Shown one piece after another: positions 53,301-60,964 of a DNA stretch of 64,000 bases. The notes beneath the pieces are model-generated. The model was not told the origin of the DNA, did not search any database, and saw only the letters and a list, made by a program, of their open reading frames with translations. This stretch comes from Vibrio europaeus (lineage in GTDB: Bacteria; Pseudomonadota; Gammaproteobacteria; Enterobacterales; Vibrionaceae): contig NZ_LUAX01000001.1 of assembly GCF_001695575.1 (NCBI RefSeq), forward strand, positions 1,116,001 to 1,180,000, in the 5' to 3' direction. Made by a program: the position numbers and the translations under genes. Numbering within the stretch: the first letter of the stretch is position 1; each line of letters opens with the position of its first letter.

Positions 53301-56104
53301 GTACTAGGGTCTATTTCATAGATTGCGCGACCATTCGGATCAGTAATATTTCGGCTAATGCTGTAAGTCACTGCCTCACCATCTGCATCGCTTGCCGAGA
53401 CTTTGCCAAGAATATGGTCACCATCCCTGTTTTCGAAATAAGAGAAGTTATATTCGCCACCTCTCCCGGTATCTTCGAACTCAGGGCGATTATCATCGCG
53501 ATTCACTTCTTTGAGCGTCACATTGACGTCTGTGGTTTTAACCGGACCAAGCCCTTCATCTTCAGTCGCTCGTACAATAATACGATGTACATTGGCGTCT
53601 CGCTCAAAATCATTAGCAAATGATCGTGCTCCCGCTTCAGTGAGGCTTATCTCACCGCTTACAGGGTCAATTTCAAACAAGGGGTCAAAATTCCGGTTAT
53701 AAACATTATCCACAATACTGTAGGTAACCCGCTCTCCATCAGCGTCTGAGGCGAAAACCGTACCTAACACATCGTCTTCAGAGGCATTCTCACGGTAACG
53801 GAATCTGTACTCACCACTCCACTCTCCTCCATCAATGTCAGGCTGTTGTGGTGGCTGATCTTGAGGCGGTTCAGGGTAGAAGATTGGCGCATTATCATCG
53901 AGGTTTATTTCACTGAGTTGAACACTAACATCAGTGGTCTTAACTGGGCCTAATCCAGGGTCTTCGGTTGCTCTAACCACCAAGTTATGTATATTACTTG
54001 CTAGCTCAAAGTCGTTAGTAAAAGCTGCAACACCTGCCGCCGTTAAACTGATTTCACCGGTTGTTGAATTAATCTCAAAGTAGTCGCCGCTATCACCGTA
54101 TACATTGGTCTCGATACTGTATGTAACATTTTCACCATCAGCGTCTGTGGCTGACACTGTCCCTATCACATACTCATCAGTCGAGTTTTCGTCGTAGCTG
54201 AACGCGTAGCCGCCCTCTTCACCGTTCTGCTCTTGGAAAATCGGCGCATTGTCATCGAGATTTATTTCACTTAGCTGAACGTTCACGTCAGTGGTCTTAA
54301 CAGGGCCTAATCCTTCGACCTCCGTCGCTCTCACCACTAAGTTATGAACATTTGCAGCAAGTTCAAAGTCATTGGTAAACGCAGCTACACCTGCTGCGGT
54401 TAAGCTAATCTCACCGCTAGCCGGATTGATTTCAAAGTAATCACCACCCTCACCAGAAACATTAGTTTCAATGCTATAAGTAACACTTTCTCCATCAGCA
54501 TCCGTCGCCGATACTGTACCTATCACATAGGCATCAGTTGAGTTTTCGTCATAGCTGAACGCGTAACCGCCTTCTTCGCCATTTTGCTCATTGAATATAG
54601 GCGCATTATCATCGAGGTTTATTTCACTGAGTTGGACAGTAACATCAGTGGTCTTAACTGGGCCTAATCCTTCGACTTCCGTCGCTCTCACCACTAAGTT
54701 ATGAACATTCGCTGCAAGTTCAAAGTCATTGGTAAACGCAGCCACGCCTGCTACGGTTAAGCTAATTTCACCAGTCGTCGGATTAATTTCAAAATAGTCG
54801 CCACCTTCTCCTGAAACGTTAGTCTCAATGCTATAAGTGACACTTTCTCCATCAGCATCCGTCGCCGATACCGTGCCTATGACATAGGCGTCAGTTGAGT
54901 TTTCGTCGTAGCTGAACGCGTAGCCGCCCTCTTCCCCATTTTGCTCATTGAAGATTGGGGCATTATCATCCTCATTAACTTCATTAAAGAAAACATCAAC
55001 GTCTACAGACTGAGGAGGACCGATACCATCACCTTCAGTCACCGTCACAACAATTTGGTGAGCATTGGCAAGAGTTTCAAAATCATTCACAAATGAGGCA
55101 GCACCTGCGTCAGTGAGGCTAATCACTCCCGTATCGGGGTCAATCTGGAATATGTCTTCACCTTCTCCATCCTGAAGGTTGGTTGAAATACTATAGATTA
55201 AAACGTCATTATCAGGGTCTACCGCCTCAACTTGACCAATCGGGCTGCCTGCCGCAGTGTTTTCTGCTAAATCAAAGATGTAAGCTCCATCTTCAAAGGC
55301 AAATTCGGTAATTGGCTGAACTTCGTTGTCCGTATCAGGTACTATTTCATCCGTAGTGATGAACTCCGGCAAGTCATTCGTACCGTTTATCGTAACCGTA
55401 ACACTTCCGACAGTTCCATCAGCAGACTCTATCGGAAAGACATCAGTCAGTGAGTCACCAATATTTAACTCATCGAAGGCACTATTGGCGATATAGGTCC
55501 AATTACCTGCGGCGTCGATTGAAAATACACCATTATCACCAGCGACTCCGTCTTGAGGAATGAAGGTAGGGATATCCGTCTCAGTTGCGGTCACTGTACC
55601 TGTTAGCAGTAGCGGCACATCCGTCTCAAAAGCTTCTAAGTCATCCAGACCGACAAACACCGCCTGAGCGACTAAATCAAGTAATGATAAACTTTGTGTT
55701 TGAGATAGGCCTTGAGATTCTAAACCAGAAGTGTCAAATTGGGTTTCAGCTATTGTCTCAGCGCCGACACGCTCTATATCTCCTGTCCCTGTTGGACTTG
55801 AACCATTTTGTCCACCTGCGGCGGTTGCAAAATCTTCATTTTGAGTCGGGTCGACACCTTCTTCAATTTGCTCAATGATTGACGCAATTTCATTGTCTAA
55901 ATTTAGGTCTAGGGCTTGATCGTCCCCTACCAACTGTGCTTCTATTTGAGGCTCCGCCGAGGCCGTAGCACCTTGACCTACAACAACGATCACCTCACCA
56001 GGGCCAGGGACTTCTCCCGGTAGTAGTTCTCTTATTTCACCATTTATATCAATTACTACTGTTGTGTTAGCCAACATAAATGGCGCTAAACTTTTAGCAT
56101 TCAT
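50333..56104 (-). CDS. large RTX adhesin with retention module, cadherin-like repeats and VWA domain
   Basis: A 1923-residue surface adhesin exported by type I secretion. Order: LapA-type N-terminal retention module (1-about 130) with a TAAG cleavage site at 94-97 of the LapG kind; VCBS-like domain (about 165-245); nine cadherin-like repeats of about 115-119 residues (about 270-1340); VWA domain with MIDAS DVSGSM (about 1368-1545); an Ig-like stretch; RTX nonapeptides GGDDVLSGLMGDDVLYGQGG (about 1786-1825) and a C-terminal secretion signal. GGGA eight bases before ATG 56104 sets the start; TTG 56110 is the alternative. By position next to the norspermidine operon and divergent from tolC/ompA genes it corresponds to the V. 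cholerae frhA locus. Confidence 0.85.
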   Translation of the reverse strand: MNAKSLAPFMLANTTVVIDINGEIRELLPGEVPGPGEVIVVVGQGATASAEPQIEAQLVGDDQALDLNLDNEIASIIEQIEEGVDPTQNEDFATAAGGQNGSSPTGTGDIERVGAETIAETQFDTSGLESQGLSQTQSLSLLDLVAQAVFVGLDDLEAFETDVPLLLTGTVTATETDIPTFIPQDGVAGDNGVFSIDAAGNWTYIANSAFDELNIGDSLTDVFPIESADGTVGSVTVTINGTNDLPEFITTDEIVPDTDNEVQPITEFAFEDGAYIFDLAENTAAGSPIGQVEAVDPDNDVLIYSISTNLQDGEGEDIFQIDPDTGVISLTDAGAASFVNDFETLANAHQIVVTVTEGDGIGPPQSVDVDVFFNEVNEDDNAPIFNEQNGEEGGYAFSYDENSTDAYVIGTVSATDADGESVTYSIETNVSGEGGDYFEINPTTGEISLTVAGVAAFTNDFELAANVHNLVVRATEVEGLGPVKTTDVTVQLSEINLDDNAPIFNEQNGEEGGYAFSYDENSTDAYVIGTVSATDADGESVTYSIETNVSGEGGDYFEINPASGEISLTAAGVAAFTNDFELAANVHNLVVRATEVEGLGPVKTTDVNVQLSEINLDDNAPIFQEQNGEEGGYAFSYDENSTDEYVIGTVSATDADGENVTYSIETNVYGDSGDYFEINSTTGEISLTAAGVAAFTNDFELASNIHNLVVRATEDPGLGPVKTTDVSVQLSEINLDDNAPIFYPEPPQDQPPQQPDIDGGEWSGEYRFRYRENASEDDVLGTVFASDADGERVTYSIVDNVYNRNFDPLFEIDPVSGEISLTEAGARSFANDFERDANVHRIIVRATEDEGLGPVKTTDVNVTLKEVNRDDNRPEFEDTGRGGEYNFSYFENRDGDHILGKVSASDADGEAVTYSISRNITDPNGRAIYEIDPSTGEITLTRAGVRSFANDYEQRSNDHEIVVTATEVPGLGPQKSTNVVVNLSEKNRDDNKPIFEETNRRGEYDFEYRENRDGDDVLGTVKASDADGENVTYSISENIHNRFGRPLFEVDPNSGEITLTRAGVFSFANDYEWRINRHEIKVTATEDPGFGPVKSTEVTVNLRELNRDDNRPDFKETNREGQYEFSYRENRDGDDVLGQVRAIDADGERVTYGIARNVFNDEREPLFEINPNTGEITLTEEGVEAFTNDYELARNEHTIVVRATEEPGFGPTKSSFVTVHLDEINVDDNKPIFNDTDDGSYNFEYEENSSNEHVIGTVNATDADGENVTYSIKTNVFNDADKPLFEIDPNSGDISLTPAGVNAYTNDFEREANMHNLVVTATEVTGLGRVKTTDVEVVLKEKDVCEDEDQVMYGDIGGRLTTVVPAVDYNIAILADVSGSMRSLFDDGKSRLEVMKDSIINFIDGIENHEGTINLTFISFSSSASLAVPIEDLTADNWGGLESAILALDAGGSTNYEAAFTRASEWFSGLDSEPDAENITLFLSDGKPTTYIGDDSSSGGSTDPLDISRALDAYGPVADISHVRAIGIATGSSETDLLRMFDNSDVVSGEFSTQTKPISDDTQELSVDVRRHEAAETVRGDPITLTSGQTADIDMDFTVVAGLSNRDEFSWSIEKRDGPGWSVVNGPNSSRSDTSLELSDPGTYRITMTLDNVTNDWRDAIDLDARIQITEEYDVPLGEVDVVTSGSELTAALIGETTHSEFREMTDDHLEGGCGADIIIGDAINTANLPWGEGDYPEQPDSIDGLENLGGLIELLTLANGSEPSQELINEFISENHDVYRLHDEPRGGDDVLSGLMGDDVLYGQGGNDVLMGGQGSDTLMGGAGEDTFKWLDEDIDGSTDTVKDFSVEDDKLDFSDLLDSPSELEISDFIDDEIEITGDASSATMVVTSPSDSGRSVTIEFEGISAAHLMDNLDDILVMRQD
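53885..54975 (-). repeat. three near-identical tandem units inside the adhesin gene
   Basis: Three consecutive cadherin-like units have a period of about 357 bases (119 residues) and near-identical sequence, each opening EEGGYAFSYDENSTD and closing QLSEINLDDNAPIF. The remaining six repeats are clearly diverged. The identical block is open to unequal recombination and assembly collapse. Confidence 0.8.
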
Positions 56105-56390
56105 AACCAATTTCCCACTTCAGCGTATAAGCCCCCCCACCCCCACACAGGGTGTTAGAACTTCCGCATACTCCCACACCCTATAAAGCTAGACCCGCCA
56201 CTAGTGACAATCTAGTCAATAGCAAAAAAGTACCAACGAAAGTTTCTAAGTCCTTAAAAGGACTAAGCACTTTTATTAGGGATAAGATTCTCAATTTCTG
56301 ATTATCTCGACTAAGCTTTTGTTACCTACTGTAGGGGGGTGGCCCTACTAGCACATGTACGTGGACTTAACAGATATTAAGGAGGCTCCC
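56105..56390. promoter_or_regulatory. divergent promoter region of the adhesin locus
   Basis: About 286 bases with promoters for both directions. Seen: a G-rich run on the minus strand shortly before the adhesin start (complement of 56131-56146), AGGGTGT/ACACCCT arms (56149-56155 and 56176-56182), a 16-base palindrome AGTCCTT-AA-AAGGACT (56249-56264), and a GTAGGG/CCCTAC hairpin (56331-56348). Any of these could bind a regulator or fold in the 5' leaders. Confidence 0.45.
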
Positions 56391-57704
56391 TTGAACCTGA
56401 AAAAGTCACTCTTAGCAAGTTGCGTGGTTCTGGCGAGTTTAAATGTATACTCACAAACACTGGAACAGGCTGTTGCAATCACTCTTGCTACCAACCCTGA
56501 GATAAAAAGTACCTATAACGAATTTCAAAGTGCAGTGAAGCAAGCTGATGCATCTACTGGTGCATATCTGCCGAGTTTGGACTTAGATGCAGGTATAGGC
56601 TACGAAGGAATTAACCCTGCCGAATCCACTGGGAGACCAGATACAGATTTAACCAGAAAAGAAGCAACTCTCAGCCTTACCCAGCTTTTATGGGATGGCA
56701 ATGCGACAATCAATGACATGGACAGAACAGCGGCGGAAGCTGAGTCTATTCGCTTCCAACTTCTTTCAGACGCAGCCGACCTCGCCCTACAGGTCACCCA
56801 AGTTTACTTGGACGCCGTTAAAGCGACTGAAATTCTTGCTTTATCAGAAAGTAACCTTGCAGTTCACAAAGAGATTTACCGCGACATTCAACGCCGAGCT
56901 GATTCAGGAATAGGCTCAACCGCAGATGTATCACAGGTGGAAGCGCGTATTGCGAAAGCTCACGGTAACTTGCTCGCTGCCCAAAATAATCTTATCGACA
57001 CTCACACTCAGTTCAGACGTTTAGTTGGGCAAGAGCCGTTAGGGCTGATCTACCCACGAGCGGATGAAACTAAACTTCCTTTATCACTCTCTGATGCTCT
57101 TGTTGTCGCTTACGATAATCACCCTGTGATTAAAGTGTCGCAGGTTGACGTAGATTCCGCTCGCTTTCAATACAAACAGTCCAAAGGGAACTATTACCCA
57201 ACACTCTCCATTGAAGCTAGCCAAACATGGCGTGACGATGCAGGAGGCGACAGAGGCAGCAGTGATGAAACGCTAGCCATGCTTCGTATGAGATACAACT
57301 TGTTCAACGGTGGATCGGATCGTGATTTGTCCGAACGAGCAGCTTACCAACTCAACCAAGCTAAAGACCTACGCGATAATGCTTTTCGACAAGTAGAAGA
57401 AAGTTTACGCTTATCTTGGAGTGCTCTTGACCTCACGCTACAACAGAAAAACTTTCTTGCCGATCACGTCGATTCGGCTTCTGAAACTGTCATTGCTTAC
57501 GAGAAACAGTACCGGATTGGTCAACGAACCTTACTCGACTTGCTCAATACAGAGAACGAACTGTTTGAAGCAAGAAAAGACTATTTAGACGCTCACTATG
57601 CCGAGCAATACGCTAAATACCGCGTAATGAACGCAACCGGGAACCTACTTGATGCGCTCTTAGTTGATACACCAAAAGAGTGGACTGTCCGCGTGGAGTA
57701 TTAA
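56391..57704 (+). CDS. TolC-family outer-membrane channel of the adhesin secretion system
   Basis: A 437-residue TolC/LapE-type outer-membrane protein. Signal peptide MNLKKSLLASCVVLASLNVYSQ, then two TolC repeats with LEQAVAITLATNPEIKS at the start and LSDALVVAYDNHPVIKVSQ at about 240. The start is TTG 56391: AAGGAGG ends five bases before it, and it gives a clean signal peptide, while ATG 56355 would not. It is the exit duct for the divergent adhesin and is followed after one base by the OmpA-family gene. Confidence 0.88.
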   Translation: MNLKKSLLASCVVLASLNVYSQTLEQAVAITLATNPEIKSTYNEFQSAVKQADASTGAYLPSLDLDAGIGYEGINPAESTGRPDTDLTRKEATLSLTQLLWDGNATINDMDRTAAEAESIRFQLLSDAADLALQVTQVYLDAVKATEILALSESNLAVHKEIYRDIQRRADSGIGSTADVSQVEARIAKAHGNLLAAQNNLIDTHTQFRRLVGQEPLGLIYPRADETKLPLSLSDALVVAYDNHPVIKVSQVDVDSARFQYKQSKGNYYPTLSIEASQTWRDDAGGDRGSSDETLAMLRMRYNLFNGGSDRDLSERAAYQLNQAKDLRDNAFRQVEESLRLSWSALDLTLQQKNFLADHVDSASETVIAYEKQYRIGQRTLLDLLNTENELFEARKDYLDAHYAEQYAKYRVMNATGNLLDALLVDTPKEWTVRVEY

Positions 57705-57705
57705 T

Positions 57706-58320
57706 ATGAAGATCAAACAACTAATCCCCTATACCTTGGTGGCATTCATACCCTTTGGTGTGGCGAATGCCGAAGATGAATATGACTATATTGAAGCGCC
57801 CCAAGCCGAACAAATCTCAGACTTAACCGATGACGATAGAGACGGAGTGGTCAATGCTCGCGATATCTGTCCTGGAACCCCTAAGGGTGCTCAGGTAGAT
57901 AATGAGGGTTGTGGAGCCGCCATCACGGAAGAAGAAGAGCGGCAACTTAGAATTTTATTTGCTAACGACTCCTATGAAATCAACCCTATTTTCTCTGATC
58001 AAATCCAAACTATGGCCGAGTTCCTTGATAAGTACCAATCTGCATCTATTCAGATCCAAGGATACGCCAGTAAAACGGGTACCGCAGAGTATAATTTAGA
58101 GTTGTCCAAAAAGCGGGCGCATGCCGTAGAAGATGAACTGCTCTCGTATGGAATAGCTAAGGATAGAGTCACCATCGTCGGATACGGTGATACCGACCTA
58201 GAAGACGAAGGGACCGATGAAACTTCTCACGCACTAAATAGGCGTGTAACCGCTACAGTGGTCGGGCTTAAAGAAGAAGTTGTCGATGAATGGACAATCT
58301 TCTCTGTTATAGAGAAATAG
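57706..58320 (+). CDS. OmpA-family peptidoglycan-associated protein
   Basis: A 204-residue exported protein with signal peptide MKIKQLIPYTLVAFIPFGVANA. It contains a thrombospondin type-3 calcium motif (DDDRDGVVNARDICPGTPKG) and a C-terminal OmpA domain (FANDSYEINPIFSDQIQTMA ... GYASKTGTAEYN ... LNRRVTATV). GGAG seven bases before ATG 57706 overlaps the end of the TolC gene, so the two form an operon. It probably anchors the secretion complex to peptidoglycan. The order adhesin, TolC, OmpA matches other Vibrio adhesin loci. Confidence 0.88.
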   Translation: MKIKQLIPYTLVAFIPFGVANAEDEYDYIEAPQAEQISDLTDDDRDGVVNARDICPGTPKGAQVDNEGCGAAITEEEERQLRILFANDSYEINPIFSDQIQTMAEFLDKYQSASIQIQGYASKTGTAEYNLELSKKRAHAVEDELLSYGIAKDRVTIVGYGDTDLEDEGTDETSHALNRRVTATVVGLKEEVVDEWTIFSVIEK

Positions 58321-58352
58321 AGAAACACCCATATACGCTTAAGAAAAATAAA

Positions 58353-58380
58353 AAAGCGCCCAATTTTGTTGGGCGCTTTC
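58353..58380. terminator. bidirectional terminator between the OmpA-family gene and nhaA
   Basis: AAAGCGCCCAA/TTGGGCGCTTT hairpin with A-rich and T-rich flanks on both sides, between convergent genes. Confidence 0.85.
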
Positions 58381-58400
58381 TGTTCTAACCTATTTGGTCT

Positions 58401-59585
58401 TTAGTGCTGAGATTTGACCTGTGCGTTACTCTCAACACTTACGCTCTTCTTTGGCAGCGAGATGTGCAGTAGGAAGTAACCTAACAGAGCCGCTGTCGTC
58501 GAGCCCATCAAGATACCCAATCGTGCGTAGGTATCAAATTCTGCGTTCACTGGGCCAAAGGCAAGCGACGAGATAAAGATCGACATCGTAAAGCCAATAC
58601 CACATAGCACCGAGACTGCAAAGATATGGCGGAAAGTAATACCTTCAGGCAGCTTAGCCACACCTGATTTCACAGCAAGCCAACTAAATGAGTAGATACC
58701 AAGCGGCTTACCAACCAGTAGACCAAGCGCGATACCCAGTGGCAGCATTGAAGTCAAACCGTCCATCGACACACCTTCTAACGAAATACCTGCGTTAGCG
58801 AAAGCGAATAGTGGAAGAATACCAAACGCTACGTAAGGGTGTAGTGCGTGCTCCATATGCTTAAGCGGTGAATGCTCGCCCTTTTTACCTTTAAGAGGAA
58901 TAGCGAAACCAATGACCACACCTGCAAGCGTTGCGTGAACACCGGACTTCAATACCGCAAACCACAAGATAGCACCAACAATTATATATGGCGTCAGTTT
59001 GGTTACCTTCTTAGCGTTGAGCATAAACAGTGCCGCGGTCATCGCAAATCCAACAGCCAATGCAGTAGTAGATAAATCACCTGTGTAGAACAGCGCGATA
59101 ATAACAACAACACCTAGGTCATCAATAATCGCTAGAGCAAGCAAGAATACTTTCAAGCTCACTGGTACACGTTTACCGAGCAGAGCCATAATACCTAATG
59201 CAAAAGCAATGTCAGTTGCAGCAGGAATTGCCCAACCTTGAACCGCTTGTGCATCACCGTAGTTGAACATCAGGTAAACCAACGCTGGCGCAACCATACC
59301 GCCTACAGCAGCAATGGCAGGGAAGATAGCGGTTTCCTTTGATTTTAGAGCGCCTTCAAGTAGCTCACGCTTAACTTCAAGACCAATCAATAGGAAGAAG
59401 ACTGCCATCAAACCATCGTTGATCCAGTGTGAAACCGACATACCTAACACGTATGTGTGTAGAAACCCTTGGTATGCATCGTTAAGAGAAGTGTTTGCGA
59501 TTGTCATAGCGATTGCAGCAGCAATAACTAGTAGAATGCCTCCGGCAGACTCTAATTTGAAAAAATCGCGAATAATATCACTCAT
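58401..59585 (-). CDS. nhaA: Na+/H+ antiporter NhaA
   Basis: A 394-residue inner-membrane antiporter that exports Na+ in exchange for protons, important for pH and salt homeostasis. The catalytic pair is Asp-Asp in [21 protein letters not shown] (Asp163/164 type). The [11 protein letters not shown] motif (helix IV) and about twelve membrane segments are present. AAGGACAAT precedes ATG 59585. It is monocistronic; the 257 bases upstream hold a terminator for the next operon and an A/T-rich promoter. Confidence 0.96.
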   Translation of the reverse strand: MSDIIRDFFKLESAGGILLVIAAAIAMTIANTSLNDAYQGFLHTYVLGMSVSHWINDGLMAVFFLLIGLEVKRELLEGALKSKETAIFPAIAAVGGMVAPALVYLMFNYGDAQAVQGWAIPAATDIAFALGIMALLGKRVPVSLKVFLLALAIIDDLGVVVIIALFYTGDLSTTALAVGFAMTAALFMLNAKKVTKLTPYIIVGAILWFAVLKSGVHATLAGVVIGFAIPLKGKKGEHSPLKHMEHALHPYVAFGILPLFAFANAGISLEGVSMDGLTSMLPLGIALGLLVGKPLGIYSFSWLAVKSGVAKLPEGITFRHIFAVSVLCGIGFTMSIFISSLAFGPVNAEFDTYARLGILMGSTTAALLGYFLLHISLPKKSVSVESNAQVKSQH

Positions 59586-59779
59586 GATATTGTCCTTATA
59601 TTTATTATGTTAATAAGCGATTAACAATGAATACAGTTGAGTTTATAGAGTTGGCTACATCAGGAAAAATCGATTGTTTAGATTATATCTTTCGGTTTTT
59701 CCGATACACACTTTTTAAAGTTCACCTCATTTCTCTGTTTCATTATAGGCAAAGTACCGGAAATTCCACATAAAATACA

Positions 59780-59814
59780 AAAAGCCACTTCTCATCAGAT
59801 AAGAAGTGGCTTTT
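59780..59814 (-). terminator. terminator of the ABC/AttH operon
   Basis: A thirteen-base stem AAAAGCCACTTCT/AGAAGTGGCTTTT with T run in the leftward direction, 28 bases past the lipocalin stop. Confidence 0.9.
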
Positions 59815-59842
59815 ATATCATCAAGTTCAACGCTCTTTCAAT

Positions 59843-60964
59843 TTAATACCCAGTCAGTTGCATAAAACCTTGAGCATTGTGACTACCTGTCGTCGTTATT
59901 GGCCCTTCCCAATAAGGAAGTACGAATGGCAACCACAGATTGTTATTCATCACCTGAGTTTCGAGGCTGACCGAGAGACGAGGAATATTGATCATCCAAC
60001 TTGTTGGAATGATTTTACCATTTGCCAATACTTCCTCTTGAAGTGGTACCACTTCGATATCTTCATTGTATAAAGTAACGACTTTCCCATCGTTAGTCGC
60101 TAGTGTACCAAACACATACGGCAATTGACTGTCATGACGGTAACGGTTTATTGAGAGTGTCGTTTCATCATCCAAATGGAAGACAAACCAGTCCCAACCT
60201 TGTTGATCTTCAGCCAGTAGCCCACTGCCCCACTCTTTGCTCATCCACCCCGTGCCCTTAACATCAATCACCCTATCAGGTGCGAGCTCTAACCGCCCTT
60301 CAACTGCTAGAAACGGGGCTGTTAAGTTATGGGATGCAATTGGAAGTAGATCATGTTTGACAACATAACCACGCTCACGAGGAATAACAAATGGACCACG
60401 TGTAGTTGTCTTCAAACGTACTTTAAACGTATCTGTCTGAGCATCCAATAATCCTGGAAATGGGGTACGGCCTAGAGAACGCCAGAACCAGTTGTCTATC
60501 CAGATGCGAAATGGCTTAGACGTCATTCCCGCTTGACCAATTCCGCCACGAGCGACGCGTTGCTCTCGCCAGACCTTATCTTTATTAGAGACAACAACAT
60601 GAGATATAAACAGCTGAGGGCTCAACCAACCCAACATGTTGCTATCATTAGAGGCGATTCTAAAGTAGCTCCACTGGATACCATATTTTTCGCCGTATTG
60701 ATCCTCAACATTAGCGAAAAAGTGCCACCAACCATGTTGGTATTCATTGTGGAAGGCAAAGTCTCGTGGAATAACAACAGGGTTATCCGGTAGAACAGGC
60801 TCAAACACCTGAGTCGGTTTAGATACCAGAACAGAACTTACCTCATTCGTTCTAGCCGCTATTTTGTTACCTGCACCCTGTTCATACAATGCAACCAAAG
60901 CAAACGCACTTAAGATAAGCGTAATAATGAAAACCCCAAGTATTCTCTTACTTCTACTGCTCAT
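59843..60964 (-). CDS. AttH/CrtC-like lipocalin-domain protein
   Basis: A 373-residue exported protein anchored by an N-terminal helix (about 9-27) with an AttH/carotenoid-hydratase-like lipocalin domain: PRDFAFHNEYQHGWWHFFANV near residue 70 and GTGWMSKEWGSGLLAEDQQGWDWF near 240. Its ATG directly follows the permease stop with no gap. Proteins of this fold bind hydrophobic ligands and in this operon type accompany an ABC exporter; lipid handling is inferred. The true hydratase activity is not implied. Confidence 0.85.
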   Translation of the reverse strand: MSSRSKRILGVFIITLILSAFALVALYEQGAGNKIAARTNEVSSVLVSKPTQVFEPVLPDNPVVIPRDFAFHNEYQHGWWHFFANVEDQYGEKYGIQWSYFRIASNDSNMLGWLSPQLFISHVVVSNKDKVWREQRVARGGIGQAGMTSKPFRIWIDNWFWRSLGRTPFPGLLDAQTDTFKVRLKTTTRGPFVIPRERGYVVKHDLLPIASHNLTAPFLAVEGRLELAPDRVIDVKGTGWMSKEWGSGLLAEDQQGWDWFVFHLDDETTLSINRYRHDSQLPYVFGTLATNDGKVVTLYNEDIEVVPLQEEVLANGKIIPTSWMINIPRLSVSLETQVMNNNLWLPFVLPYWEGPITTTGSHNAQGFMQLTGY

